Positions 45,706 to 58,032 of a stretch of 64,000 bases of DNA are shown here, in pieces. The number at the start of each line of letters is the position of its first letter. The first letter of the stretch is position 1. A program made the position numbers and the translations under genes. This DNA is from Promerops cafer (Eukaryota > Chordata > Aves > Passeriformes > Nectariniidae). Below the pieces are notes generated by a model, which saw only the letters and a program-made list of their open reading frames with translations, ran no database searches and had not been told where the DNA came from. Location: the NCBI GenBank assembly GCA_013398275.1, contig VZSE01015207.1, positions 1 to 64,000 of the forward strand. The letters run 5' to 3'.

Positions 45706-47077
45706 TACCACAAATGTGTGGCCATGGTGGCATTGTCTAAAATGGGTCTTGAATATATTTTTCAATCATTCTGAAATATGTGGTGAAAATAGTGCCAACA
45801 GCTCAGTTTTCCTCCTTCGTGTGGCTGCTTTTCTGCAGATTTTTGAGCAAAAGAAGGAGTTTGGCCGTGGTTACAGGTGTGATCTGACTGCTCTTTTTCC
45901 AGATTGCAGTGGTTTAAGTTGGAAGTGATGCTTCTTCCTCTCCAAGAAGAAGTGTGCTCAGTAAACGATTCAATTCTGGTTTCCAACCTTTTGCTTTGCC
46001 CGTGAGTAGTGTTAGCAAACACCACAGAGATAAGGGCCATTTCAGAAGTGAGGGCTGTTGCTTCAATCTTCTCTTTCATTTTTATGTCAGTTTTTGTCAG
46101 AGGGATGGGAATTCCTGCTCAGTGTTGGACCACCATGATTTGGAATAGGGTCAAATTGTCATCACTCCTGGCATCTGCTCTTGTATCCTTGGGAGGGTTT
46201 ATGTTTGTTGTTTTGGGTTTTTTTTTTCAGTTGTTTCCCCTTAATTTTTATAATGTCTAGCCCTCTTCAAATTTTTTTCCCCAAATTAGATTCTAGAGAC
46301 AACCAGGGTCAGTAGGTGCCTGTTGTTGTGCACAGCTCTGCTAAACTGCACAAGAGGGGCTGAGCTGCACTAAAAGATGCAGCCATCAGTAAATGGTTGT
46401 GGGGTTCTGCTTTTACTCTTTTTATCTAGGAATCCAGCCAGTCTGGAAGTGTCTTAAGTTCATTTTGAGGGTCAACACCATCACCTTTCACTTATATGAT
46501 TTGGTTTATATTTTATATTTTATATAGAAATCTTCCTCTGCCACATTTCCACATTCAGGTCTTTCCAATAAAAAAAAAAAAGAACCCAAAACCCAGGGCT
46601 GAAACATGTTATATGCAGTTTTTTTTTTCAACATTCATTTCTTATGTTTTTCACTCTTAGGCTGTTTACTTGATTATTTTAAATTTTAAGTAAATTTTCT
46701 GGTGGAGAATAGAGGTTTTTGTGCTAAGCGCAAGATGCCAGCTTCCTGCAGAGGTCTCTCTAGGGGGACTAAAATCATATTACAGTGAGATAACATGTGT
46801 TTGGGAGTGTGAAAAAAGAATACATTTGATTTGTCAAACGTTCACAGTTTTGGGGAGCTCAGAATAAAGTGGCAGTGACCATTCCTGGCTCACAGGGCAG
46901 CTCAGTCCCCTCCTGTGGCTTCCCCCGGGGCACTGAGACATTGAACATCTCTCCCCAGGTCCTGTCTGTTCTGGATGAGGCCCCTGAGTCCTACAGCAAG
47001 CTGGGAACTGGGAGAAGGAACCAGGAAGACATCAGATGTTCCTGGGTGTTTGCAGTTCACACTTTGGTGTTAGAGAA
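45706..47077. other. AT-rich non-coding DNA with poly-A/T runs
   Basis: Poly-T near 46220 and 46620, an 11-12-base poly-A near 46570 and a TATATTT run near 46506-46528. No gene, CR1 or minisatellite is seen. Confidence 0.5.
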
Positions 47078-47376
47078 GCCCAGAACGGTTTGGTTGGAAG
47101 GGACCCTAAAGCTTAACACTGCCAGGGATCCAGGGGCAGCCCCAGCTGCTCTGGGAATTCCAGCCCAGCCAGGAATTCCCAATTCCCAATCTCCCATCCA
47201 GCCCTGCCCTCTGGCAGTGGGAGCCATTCCCTGGGTCCTGTCCCTCCATCCCTTGTCCCCAGTCCCTCTCCAGCTCTCCTGGAGCCCCTTCAGGCCCTGC
47301 CAGGGGCTCTGAGCTCTCCCTGGAGCCTTCTCCTCTCCAGGGAACATTCCCAGCCCTCCCAGCCCGGCTCCAGAGG
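47078..47376 (-). mobile_element. CR1 LINE with internal deletion
   Basis: The reverse CR1 starts 'agaacggtttggttggaagg' and 'gaccctaaagcttaac', then jumps directly to 'actgccagggatccaggggc'. About 95 bp present in sister copies at 34152 and 55845 are missing between those two points. The rest continues well into the body ('tccctctccagctctcctgg', 'agccttctcctctccaggga'). Confidence 0.94.
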
Positions 47377-48379
47377 AAGCCACTCAATGGGAATCTGGGA
47401 ACTGTCTTTAACAAAACACTGCTACAGAGGAGTTAGAGTGGGAGCAAAGCAAGGAAGGAAGGAAGGATGCTCTGGCTGAGGTAGGGCACTGTAGCTGCTT
47501 CCACAGAAACCCATGGCAGGCCTGGAGAGTCCCTTGGTAACATCTTGGCTAATCACAGCAAGAGAAGCTTCCTGAAGTAAGAAAAGATGTCACCCCCATT
47601 AATAGCAGTATTAAATAATTCTCAGAAATAGTGATAAATACATAAATATCTTGTTATTTGCCTGTCATTTTCCACCAGGCTGTCTAGAGTGAATGAATCA
47701 TGATTTATTTTTCATTAAGTCAGTGATGTAAATGCAAGTATGCGATTGGAATTATGGCAAGGTGACTGTGGTCTTTCATATCTGTATTCCAGGCATTCTT
47801 CCTGCAGTTTTTACAGCTGTGATAAAGGCAGGAGGTATTTTCTGATGATCCATGATCCAAGCTCTCCTTGAATTTCAGAACCATTTTGCCACTGCTTGCT
47901 TCACATGTATTTCCTTTGCTAACCTCTAATTTCTGTTTAAAATACAGCAGAAATGTTGTGACACCTGTAGCAAGTACAAAGGGCATCTTTCTGCTGCCTG
48001 GCTCAGGATGTGTCACACTTGGTCACTGCCATTTTTTTGGTGGTGTGGGAGGGTCAAACATAAGGTCTTGAAACTTTTCTTCAACATTATGCCAGTGTAT
48101 CACCCTGTGCCATGCCCGGAGGTCAGGAATGGTCATTCCTCTGCCATGGTGGCACCTCCTCACCGCCAGGAGCTGCCCCAGCTGCAGCCAACACCTTCAG
48201 TGGGGAAGGGAGCTTCTGCACTGTTTTCCCTGAAACTCATTTTCTTGTCTCGAACTTCCTTCTCATCCAACCTAGGCTGACAAGTTATCCAGGAACTCAT
48301 TGCTCCGTCAGGCTCCAGTTTTGGCCTAAGCAAAACATGCTGGTCTTCAAGCTGGTCTTTTATGTCGGTGTGAGTCCGA
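47377..48379. other. Single-copy non-coding DNA
   Basis: A short GGAA run (aaggaaggaaggaagga) lies near 47451-47466. AT-rich after 47580. No gene is recognised. Confidence 0.5.
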
Positions 48380-48680
48380 AAGTCTTAGAACCTGCCTGTG
48401 GGCCTGGGGCCAGCGCCGAGAGCTGCCCCCAGCTCTGTGAAGGGCAGGGTGACCTCCAGTGCACCGTCACCTGGGACTGTGCTTTCCAGAGTGTTCGAGG
48501 GGATGGCAGGAAGAGCAGGGTGCGCTGGGGAACGGCGAGCGCTGTGTTCGCCCCCTGGCACAGGAGCCTGCCGAGCTCCAGTGCAATAATTCCCTGTCCC
48601 GGGGCTCCTGCAGGCAGCCACGGCACCGGGAGTGTGTCCCTGTCTCGCCCACGGGCACGCACAGAGCTTGGCTCACCCCA
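48380..48680. other. Moderately CpG-rich patch
   Basis: CpG is more frequent than in flanking DNA ('cagcgccgagagctgc', 'aacggcgagcgctgtgttcg', 'cacggcaccgggag'). Open frames on both strands overlap because GC-rich DNA is stop-poor. It might be a weak CpG island. Confidence 0.35.
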
Positions 48681-51600
48681 CTGCCCTGCGGCTCCCGTGC
48701 CTGTGGCTGTGTGAGCCTGGGCTGGGCTCTCAGCAGCACTGACCATGCTGGGCAGCCTGTCTGCAGCAAACAGGAGCTGCAGCTTTCTGAGCCGTCACTC
48801 TTAACCTTTCAGCTGGGGACGGATTTTCGCCAATGCAGCTCTGGGTCAGGAACACGGAAGCGTGGATTTGGGAGACAGGTGGTGAGAGATGGAGCAGGGG
48901 CACTGCCCTGACCCACAGCTGCAAGGCCGGGGTCAGACGCAGCCGTAAGCCGTGGCTCTGCTCACCACTGGCAGCTCCAGCTCCAGGGGCTGGGCTGGTC
49001 GGTGTGGATCGGTTGTTGGAAAAGTATTGCACAGTGGGATCATCATTTATCCATTGTGCAACTAAAACTTACTCCTTTCCAAGTGTGTACATCTTTTGGG
49101 TGCTCTTTCCCCTGGCCTCAGGAGGCCCACGGCTGTTTGTGTGCCCAAGTGCATATTGGTTTTATGCGTGCAAGCAGTAACAAGTCTGCTTTTCCCTGGC
49201 ATTGTCTCCCTGGCATCTGCCAGCTGTTCATCCTATCCCGTTGTGCAGGGCTTCAGGAGGAGGTTAAACATCCCACCCACCCTGCCACTGACCCCAGTCA
49301 GCATCACTTCTAACCAGCACTGGTATGAACTGGAGCCCTTGGGTCCAGTTCCCCACAGAGCCTTTCCTCTGCCTTGTTACCCACCCATCCAGGGCCAATC
49401 TCAAGGATGATGAGGAAGATCACATTTAAAACCTCACTAAAGAAAAGAATTTATGTACAAACCTCATCCAGATAAGAAGGCACCTTTAATTTAGGAACCT
49501 GGATGCCACCACCTACTGAAGATGGACGGTGGTGTTGTCACTGGCAAATGGGAAAAACAAGAGACAGACACGTAGTTTTTAATACTGGATGTGTTACCAT
49601 AGCTCATGGCTGAGATTTGTGTCTTTAGTGCTGCTTTTGTTATTGTTTGAATTTTATATTGACCTGTTTTAGGAATCACTTTATTCCTCCCAGCCTCCAT
49701 GGCAGCCCATTGCAGATTTTGGGAATGACCCCCTCTCTCTAGGCTTACAGGAAGAGTTTCTGCCCTTCTGTGAACCCTCTTGCTAAAGGAATGATTAGAA
49801 AAATATAAATATTTCCTTATGAGGCACTAAATCGGCTTCTTTCCTAGCGAGTGCCCTGTCCTTGACTCGTGCACCCAGTCAGCTGCTGCATCAGACGCTG
49901 TGTCAGTGGGCAGGGGGCTGTGAAGTCCCTGCTCAGCACCCACAGCTGGGACTGAGAGCTCATACTCATCATTGCACCGTGCTATTAATTCACTAGAACA
50001 CAGAACTAAGTGGTAATTATTGGCAGTGTCTGTTTATTATGGCCATTTTATTTTCCATGTCCCTTAAACATTAATCGTTCCTAATAGGATCAGGTTGGTT
50101 GAACAGATGTGAAATAAGTGGCAGAGGTCTGTGTTCAGCAAATGTCTTTTCATTGTTTTCCTTCTTTTTTATATCCTCCCTATGCAAACACACCATTTAA
50201 GGTTATTCTGCGTGTTTAATGGGCTCTTGTGCCTGCATGTCACAAACAGTTACCAAGGACCTTAAAATAAACCAGCCGTGTTCCGGGTGCCCAGCACTTC
50301 TCCCCTGCGCAGCAGAACTCCCTAGCAGATCCTGCAGGGATCCTGCAGGGATCCCTGGGGGGAGAACTGTGCCCCACTGCAGCTGCCACACAGGCAGGGA
50401 AGGGCACTGCCTGCCTGCCTGCAGTGATTTTTGAGGGATGGAAGCTCTGTGTGGAGCTATATTGATGATATGTTTGGCAGTGACCTTCAGCCGCTCAGGT
50501 CACAGGTACCGCTGAAGATTACGAAACAGCAAATTATTGAATTCCCCTAATGCTCCTGTATTTCCTCATCAGGAAAAAAAAACAGGTAGGGAGCCATTTG
50601 GCTACCAAGTCACCATCCCTGATAGCCTCAAGGATCTACGAATGTTTGGTCCAGAAAAATTCTGAAAGCAGCCACTGCAACCTCCCTGCCCAGCTAGGAG
50701 CCGCTGTCCAGGTCTGTGTGGAGCACCACAGTCCCTCACAGACAGGCTCAGAGGCCTCATCTCTTCTTCCATGACGAGGTATTTGCTTAATATCGTGTTC
50801 ACTTTTGTCCTCCCATTATTAGAAAGGTTCTCCAGCCCTTGGGTCATTAGTTGTGGTTGTGATCATCGTTAAGCTGGGCCCTAAATTCCTCATTTCTGTA
50901 AATCCTCATTTCTGCTTCACTTAATTGCTACCCTATATTGGCTTTTTATTTGTTTGTTTATTTACTTTGTTTTCCCAGGCTACTAAAACCCTTACCATCA
51001 TTCATCTCTTGGGAAGGTAGAGAGCAAAATGCTGAAGCAGGTTCTGGAAGTGCTCGCTGCAATAATTTCCAGATGGTCAAGTTCTGGACCATTTGTGCTA
51101 CTAAATGTAAGTGCTTGGGTCTTTCTGTCCTCTCACCGGATGCATGGGAAGAATCCTGCTTTGTTCCTGGAGCAGGACTTGTTTTGTCAATACCCCTCGG
51201 AATTATCCTATTCAGTACATGTAAACACAGTCCAATCCCACAAGTGAGGCCTCAAAGGTTCCGAGTCTCTTCCACAGCCAGTTTCAGACTCTGGAGAGTG
51301 AGAAAATCACCACATAGGCAAAAGATTACTTGGCAATTATTTCCAATTCTATTTCTGCCTGCCTAGAAAATCAGGAAAACAGAATTTACTTGGGAACAAT
51401 TGCTGTAATAAAGTCAGCCAAAGTTTCACCTTGCTGGAAGACTGTTTGAGCTGGGAGCTGTAGAAGTGGTAATCCAAAATACTTGACCTTGGTGTAGCAT
51501 TATCTGAGCCTCGAGCCTTACTCCACGGCAATTGCAGCCCCTCAAACGCCTCAGCGCGCTCGTTTAGCTCAGATCCCACGTCCTCTTCCCAGGAGGCTTC

Positions 51601-51841
51601 ACATGTGCCCTTCCAGCCTCACCTTGAGAATCAGCCTTGATTTTCACACCTGTGGTGAGGAGGGCAGATGTGGCTCACAGCAAAGGGGGCTGGGGTCCTC
51701 TGGTCCAGCCGGTTCTCTTCTGTGTCCTCCCCAGGTGCCAAACAGGCTGTGCCCTGTCCCTCCCCGTTCCCGTGGGGACAGGGAGGTGCTCTGCATTCCT
51801 GGGACCTTACAGCAGCTCTGCCAGCCCGGCAGGACCCCAGA
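48681..51841. other. Single-copy non-coding DNA, possible conserved element
   Basis: 49975-50215 is AT-rich and complex ('agtggtaattattggcagtg', 'taaacattaatcgttcctaa'), with the texture of a conserved non-coding element. A short GATCCTGCAGG duplication lies at 50328-50355. No gene is recognised. Confidence 0.4.
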
Positions 51842-51956
51842 ACCACAGAATGGGCCAGCTGGGAGGGGAGCACAGTGGGTCAGCTGGTCCAAGCCCCGTG
51901 CTCACGCAGGGTCATCCCAGAGCACGTGGCACAGGACTGTGTCCAGGTAGAATCCT
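51842..51956 (-). mobile_element. CR1 LINE 3' end, old subfamily
   Basis: Reverse CR1 of a different type: 'accacagaatgggccagctg', 'tcagctggtccaagccccgt', 'gctcacgcagggtcatccca' and 'gcacaggactgtgtccaggt'. The 'acaggactgtgtccagg' block marks the older CR1 group. No CR1 sequence is clear after about 51956. Confidence 0.85.
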
Positions 51957-53311
51957 CTGTCAACAGGGAGCCACGCTCATGGGTGTTCCCTGCCATTCTC
52001 CCTGCTCTCACTCTGGGGGCTGTGACTGACAAAAGGGATGGCAAAGAAATGTCCCTGCACTCCCCTGACCTGTGACTCTTCTGGCAATGTCGGGTCCAAG
52101 ACACCTCAGGCCTCCCATCCTGCCTGAACACAGAGCAGGTCCAAGAGCAGCAGCCTGCAGGTGCAGGTCCAGGAAGCAGCTTCAGTCCCTCCCATCCCAT
52201 TGCCCACATCCAGCCTGTGTCCCACAGCGGGGCTCAGCCCTGCTCTCAGCAGATCTCTGGGCTGGGGTGTCCTCACCAGCTCTGAGCTGGGCAGGGAGTT
52301 TGGTTGCCCCAGACACATCTGCACATCCCTCTGCACTGGATTCCCAACAGAGCAGGTTATCCTACCACAAACGTAACCATCCAAATCACCCTTCCCTCTG
52401 CTTCCGTCAGGATTCCAGCAGAGAGGAGACACTTGAGAGAGTCCTTGACCTTCATGGGTCTCTTATGAATCATTAACCTGGAAGATGGATGGGGAGAGAT
52501 CCTGCAGCCTGGCAGAGCAGCTCTTGCATTTCATTTCTGTGTATGTGACTCAGCTGCTGCTCTGCTCTTTGCCTGGCTCTGTAACATTCCTGCACATGGC
52601 AGCAGCACAGCAAAGGTCGGCATTCCCATATATCTGCTCAGGTTTACAATCTCTGCCCTTTATCCTCACACATTTACATAATGTGAGTATAATGGGGATG
52701 CACAATCCTGCCTTCTCGCTCCAGAACCTGCAAGTGAGTTTGTCACAGTGGCTGCTTCTTTAAAGAAATAATGTTGTACTAATGTGTAACCTCTGGGAAT
52801 CACTGACAACACCTTGTGGTACAGCAGTGTCGCATTTCATCTTGTTTTCCTTTTTTTCACTGTTACCACCTCTGATTTTGCTCTTAGGTTGAAGAAAACT
52901 CTTCCCTTCCTGCAGGGCTCTCACAGGGCATCCCCCCAGAGGGCATGGCTACCTTAGACTGAAGCTTTCCTGTTTGTGGGAAATATTTCTGGGGTGCTTC
53001 AGTGCAAGTCAGCCCATCAGTCCCAAAAGATTCCCTCCTCGTGTGAGATTCTGGAGGAGAAGTGCAGCTCCAGAGGAGCATTTGGGTTGTTCCCTTGTTG
53101 CAGGTCTGCTAAAGCTCCTGGATCTTCAGGCAGAATTGGTGGTTGCAAACCAAGAGCCCCAGTTTGGAAGGTCTGGTGGGTGGCCCCATCCTTCAGGTCC
53201 CAGCTGGCTGGGCCACACCTCTGCCTTGTGCCATTGCCGTGGGCACGGGCTGGCACGTGGCCACTCTGGGGGGATGCAGCGGGTCACAGCGGGGTCTCCC
53301 AGCCACCACAG
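51957..53311. other. Single-copy non-coding DNA
   Basis: No gene, RNA or repeat family is recognised. Confidence 0.5.
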
Positions 53312-53462
53312 CTGGGCTTGGGAGGGTCCTTAAAGCTCATTTCAGTCCAGCCCTGCCATATCAGGGACACCTCCCACTGTCCCAGGCTGCTCCAGCCCCA
53401 GTGTCCAGCCTGGCCTTGGGCACTGCCAGGGATCCAGGGGCAGCCACCACACCTGTGCCCTC
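53312..53462 (-). mobile_element. CR1 LINE 3' end, young subfamily
   Basis: Reverse CR1 with 'gggagggtccttaaagctca', 'ccctgccatatcagggacac', 'ctcccactgtcccaggctgc' and 'gcactgccagggatccaggg'. It ends at 'cacacctgtgccctcatgag', so it is short. The left tail is degraded. Confidence 0.94.
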
Positions 53463-54009
53463 ATGAGATATTCAGTAAGGAGCAGTTTGAGCACCCTGAG
53501 TGTGAAATTGCTACACATGTGAGAGGAGAGCTGAGCATAAACAAAAGAAGGCTGTTTAGTATTTCCCTTTGTGTGACAGAACATGGAGTACTGCCGGGAT
53601 GTGAGATCATTTGGGATGGACAGAAAAGAGAGAGAAGGAGAAACAGAGAAAAATGAGATAAGGAACACAGAGACAGGGATAGAAACATGGATCATTCCAG
53701 CAGTAAGATTAATAATGAATTCCCTGCTCCTGATGTGAAAAGGGAAAAGGGCTGCTGCTGGCAGTAATATGTCTTGAAAAGAAAAAAAGGCACGATTTCC
53801 CATTTATTCTCTCCTTGATAATTTCACGTACCTAAGTGTATTACCCGTGGTCACAAACCAGCCCAGCTCAGGTGAGCACGTGGCCAAAATCGGGGCAGGC
53901 AGAATGTGATGCTGCTTCCCTGAAGAGGTGTTTCCCTGGAACACCGCGTCAGTCTTCTCTGGGCTGGAGCCTGAGTGAGGGTTGCAGTGGGTGCTGTGGA
54001 AGAAGGGCC
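53463..54009. other. Single-copy non-coding DNA
   Basis: A purine-rich run lies near 53620-53690. No gene is recognised. Confidence 0.5.
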
Positions 54010-54300
54010 TTCGCAGACATCACCCTGCGGGTGCTGGCTGGCAAGGAGAGCCGGGCCCAGCGCCGGGCGCAGCCGGAGCACAGCGGGTGCCCCTGCCCCG
54101 TCACAGGTGTGGGGTGCCCGCCCCGTCCTGAGCGCAGGGAGCCCACGCCTGGCACGGGCTGGGCGGGCACACCGTGCCCCTGGGGACAGGCAGGCAGTGC
54201 CCGGCAGCTCCGCGGGGCTGGGCCCCCGGGGAGTGCCACCCTGCAGGAGCAAAGCGGGAAAGGCCGGGAGTGTGAAAACCAGCAAAGCCTGCCCGCAGGT
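54010..54300. other. CpG-rich patch, candidate CpG island
   Basis: By eye about 24 CpG dinucleotides fall in roughly 290 bp (for example 'agcgccgggcgcagccggag', 'ggggtgcccgccccgtcctg'), against few per 100 bp in flanking DNA. Open frames cross it on both strands but none resembles a known protein. It could be the CpG island of an unseen promoter, or simply GC-rich DNA that escaped CpG decay. Confidence 0.5.
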
Positions 54301-55844
54301 CACCGGCTTGGGTTTGTGTCCTGTTGAACTCATGCTCATAAACAGGCCCGATGGACAAAGCAAAGTTACATCCCGGGGTTCTGTGTCCTGCTTCCCATCC
54401 CCGGGTGCTTGGTGAGAGCTGGGGATTTGGGAAAGCCAGTCTGAACCAAGGTGTCCCCTGGCATCCCTAAATGCCATCCTGCTCAGCTGGGGATGTCACC
54501 CCAGGCCATGACTGCTCTGTGCCCTGGCACAGCCCAGCTCGGGGGCGGCGCAGGAAGGGGCAGCTGTGGCTGCTCCTCCTGAGCCCCCCATATCCCAGTG
54601 CCTGGGGGAACAGTGCTGAGATCTCCACCTTTGGAAAACAGTTGGCGTCTGGATGCTTTGACTGCTGTGGTTTGTCTGTTTACATGGCTTTTTTGCCCTC
54701 AAAATCTCTTCTGACGTTTGAACATTCCCCATCACAAACAGCTCAGCCCCAAGTCTCTGGAAGCACCAGGGCAACGGGCAGGACTGAGCTGTGAATACCC
54801 ACAGGGTTTATCGAATATAAACGTGGCCCTGAGGAGCACAGAATGTGCCCGGTCTGGCCCAGAAGCCTGGCCACCCAGGGCAGGGAGCAAAGCCACGGCG
54901 TGAGGAGAGCTGTCCTGGGAAAAACAGCACGTGGAATTTGCTCTCTGTGATGGGGAGAGGAAAAGAAGCATTCCCCAGGAGCTGTTACTGAGTTATTCAG
55001 CACAAAACACATGTGAATCCTTAAAATATACATCCCAGCAGTAGAAAAAATGGAGATATCTGCTCCCGAATGAGCAGACTCCATTCTCCCATCAGGACAG
55101 TGCCTGTCCAGTTTGCCTATTCCCAGGCACTGCAGTTGCCTGACACTGTGGGAAACTTTTCTTAATAATGAACGACAAAGCCTGGATCATTATCTGAAAT
55201 CTCATTAGGGATCCGTTAGTGGGACGCTCGGATGAATTCCCTGCTTGTGTGCAGCTCATGCACAGAGGAACAGGGCTTTCCTGCCCCAGGCCCTGGAACA
55301 GAGCCCTTCCCTGAAATCCCTCGCCCAGATGCACATTTCCACACTCGTGTCCTTAGCTGCTTTTTTGAAGTCAGTGTATTTCTTTGCTGCAGATTTCTCG
55401 CTGCTGCTCCCTCAGCCCGGGAGCTGGATGCTCCCAGGCACTCCACTCCCCAGACAGGGCTCCCATCTCCCGGCTGCTCTCTGGGGCTCCCTCCCCAGCC
55501 AGCTGTTCCCAGGGGTGCTGAAGCACAGCTGGGGGGCCCCTCATGGGAAGGGGAAGAAGAAAAGAAATCTCTTTTCCTTAGGAAAGGTGGCCAATGGCCA
55601 GCCAGGGACAGGAATTGTGTTTCTGGATCACCTGCGCCCTGGATCACCTGTGCACTGTGTCACTGGCTGGACACTATTTTACCAAAGCCAAAATGGTCTT
55701 TATGAACATCTTGTCTGTTCCTAGGGACTGGCTGCTCCAGCAAGTCCATCCCAGTAACTCCTGTTACAGTGTGGGAGTCAGAGAATGTGTTCTGGGCTGT
55801 CACTGGTGACACCTTACCCTCAGGTGGACATGGAACCCTGTCCC
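54301..55844. other. Single-copy non-coding DNA
   Basis: No recognised gene or repeat. Several 80-159-codon open frames overlap each other near 55220-55730 on both strands without a known motif. Confidence 0.5.
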
Positions 55845-56092
55845 AGAATGGTTTAGTTTAGGAGGGGACCTTAAATCCCACCCATCCCACCCCTGCCATG
55901 GCAGGGACACCTCCCACTGTCCCAGGCTGCTCCAGCCCCAGTGTCCAGCCTGGCCTTGGGCACTGCCAGGGATCCAGGGGCAGCAGCAGCCTGTGCCAGG
56001 GCCTCCCCACCCTCCCAGGGAACAATTCCCAGTCTCCCATCCATCCCTGCCCTCTGGCACTGGGAAGCCATTCCCTGTGTCCTGTCCCTCCA
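55845..56092 (-). mobile_element. CR1 LINE 3' end, young subfamily
   Basis: Reverse CR1 with 'agaatggtttagtttaggag', 'ccctgccatggcagggacac', 'ggctgctccagccccagtgt', 'ctgtgccagggcctccccac' and 'ttccctgtgtcctgtccctc'. The core is nearly identical to that of 34152. About 15 bp are missing at 'gggcagcagcagcctgtgcc'. Confidence 0.96.
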
Positions 56093-57860
56093 TGTCTAAA
56101 ATGTCTGATACTAAATTGTCTTAGCCATTAATTATAGTCTGTATTACCTACAGTGTCTTTCTTTATTTTCTTCTATTTTTTCCCCTTTAATTTCTGGAAA
56201 TTGAAATCCAGTCCTTTCAGTCCTGTTCTGCTTTTCCTGGTGGGCCAGAGCATCCCCAAGGATCAGGGACCCCCTCCCTGTGTGTGGGGAGAACCCATGT
56301 GCAGCCGACCCTCACTGATGGCTCTGTGTGTGGGGGGGGGCTTTATCTCATGATGCATGTTAAATCCCACGCTGTCAGGTTGAGAAACATGGCAAAACTT
56401 GGAGAGGGGAGGATCTGCCCGGGGTTGGTGTCCTTTTCCTGGAGAGTTCCCTTCCAGGGTCACAGTAGGAATGAGATCACCCATCCGCTACAGCCCAGTG
56501 TAAAGCAAGCCAGACTCCATCCTCCTGGGTTGGAGAGGAGCACACAGAGCTGGGAATATTCAGGTTTATTATCTGAAATATACCCAGGAGTTTGTACAAT
56601 GTAATGATTTGAAAATACCATTAATTTCCAAATGTGCTGCCTCCTTGGAACACAGGGAAAATGAGAAACAAGAAAAAGAAGAAGATTTAACAAATGCAAT
56701 TAATCTGGAATTGCTTGGCAGGGTAGGATCGCCATTGATGTATTTAACAAAGAACTAATTAAACAAAATGCAGGCTGAAATAAAAGATGTTATGTAATGC
56801 AAATAGCGCTGATTAAAAACTGTAGCCTCGAGAACTGAGCCTGTGTAGATAAATCACAGACACGTGTACACTGTGTAGAGATCAGGCTCTAACAGAATTC
56901 CAGTCCCAGAGGCGAGCACGTTTTTCAGTGGGAAAATGTCCTTTGAAGGCATTCAGTCCCCAGTATTTGAATGATGTGCACTCCAGCAAGGTTCCTGGGT
57001 GCGGGCTGGACCCACGCCTGCCTGGCAGGGGAGGAGCCCACCCTGGGGAGGGAGTGGGTCCTGGGCTCCTCGGGGCTCCCCAGCACATTCCCAGGGTCCT
57101 GCAAAGCCACCCGCGGTCTGATCAGGTCACTTTGGGGGGGAACGTGTTTCTGCAAAGGGGAAAGGGCCTGAAGGGAAGCAGGAGAGCAGTAACTTGTCAG
57201 CAAGGCAGCTCTTGTGGGTTTTGGAGCTCTGTGCAGCTTTTCAGTGCCCCATCTGACACCACTCACACCCTGCTTGGGGCTGGGCTCATCCTGCAGCACT
57301 GGGTTTGCCCCAGGCTGCCAGGATCCGAGGATCCATGTCCTGCCTCAGTCCCATCCTCGGCCGTGACCAGCCTTCAGGAGGATGGAAGGACACCACGGAG
57401 CAGGTGGAGTCTGGCTGAGGCAGCAGGTTCACCCTGGAGCTTGCTGGCTGCTTGGGACGCTGCACACACAGCCCTGGGGACACCGTGAGGGCTGCTCAGG
57501 GGGCTGATGGCCCATCCTTCCCCTTCCTCTCCTGTTCTTCCCTGCCTTTAGCTTTACTGTTTTGTGTTGTTCTCCTCTCCCCGACAGAACACCGCTGTGG
57601 TTAAGCAGAACTTCCTCACGTCCCCTCAGCCCAGATCCCGCTCTCCCTGTGGCAGCTGTGGGCCAGGACACGCTGACCACTGCCCTCAGCACTGCACCTG
57701 CTGCAGAGCACTCTCAGCTTCTTCTCACAGCTTCTCAGAGTGTTCGTGTAAAACCTTAAGAAAACCCCAAATACCATGAACAATGTCCTGTCTGTGTTCA
57801 CTGCAGTGTCTGGGGTCAGGCATTCCCTGCTAGACACACGCTGCCAGGATGTCATCTCAC
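56093..57860. other. Single-copy non-coding DNA, possible conserved element
   Basis: 56690-56850 is AT-rich with 'agaactaattaaacaaaatg' and an exact octamer ATGCAAAT inside 'atgtaatgcaaatagcgctg'. This is a candidate regulatory element. A run of nine G lies at 56330-56340. No gene is recognised. Confidence 0.4.
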
Positions 57861-57903
57861 CCCCTGTTCCATCCCCTGTTCCATCCCCTGTTCCATCCCC
57901 TGT
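57861..57903. repeat. 12-bp tandem repeat, about 3.5 copies
   Basis: The unit 'ttccatcccctg' starts at 57867, 57879 and 57891, preceded by a partial copy. The same 12-mer recurs once, alone, at 58021-58032, beside the CTCAG array. Confidence 0.93.
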
Positions 57904-58032
57904 CAGGAAGGGTTACCTGGAACAGCTCTGGCAGAGAGGACACTGAGGAAATACTGAATTTCAAAGATAAAGACAATGCAAACCTTGTGGGGTGGTGCAA
58001 CAGACCAGGAATGGACCAAGTTCCATCCCCTG

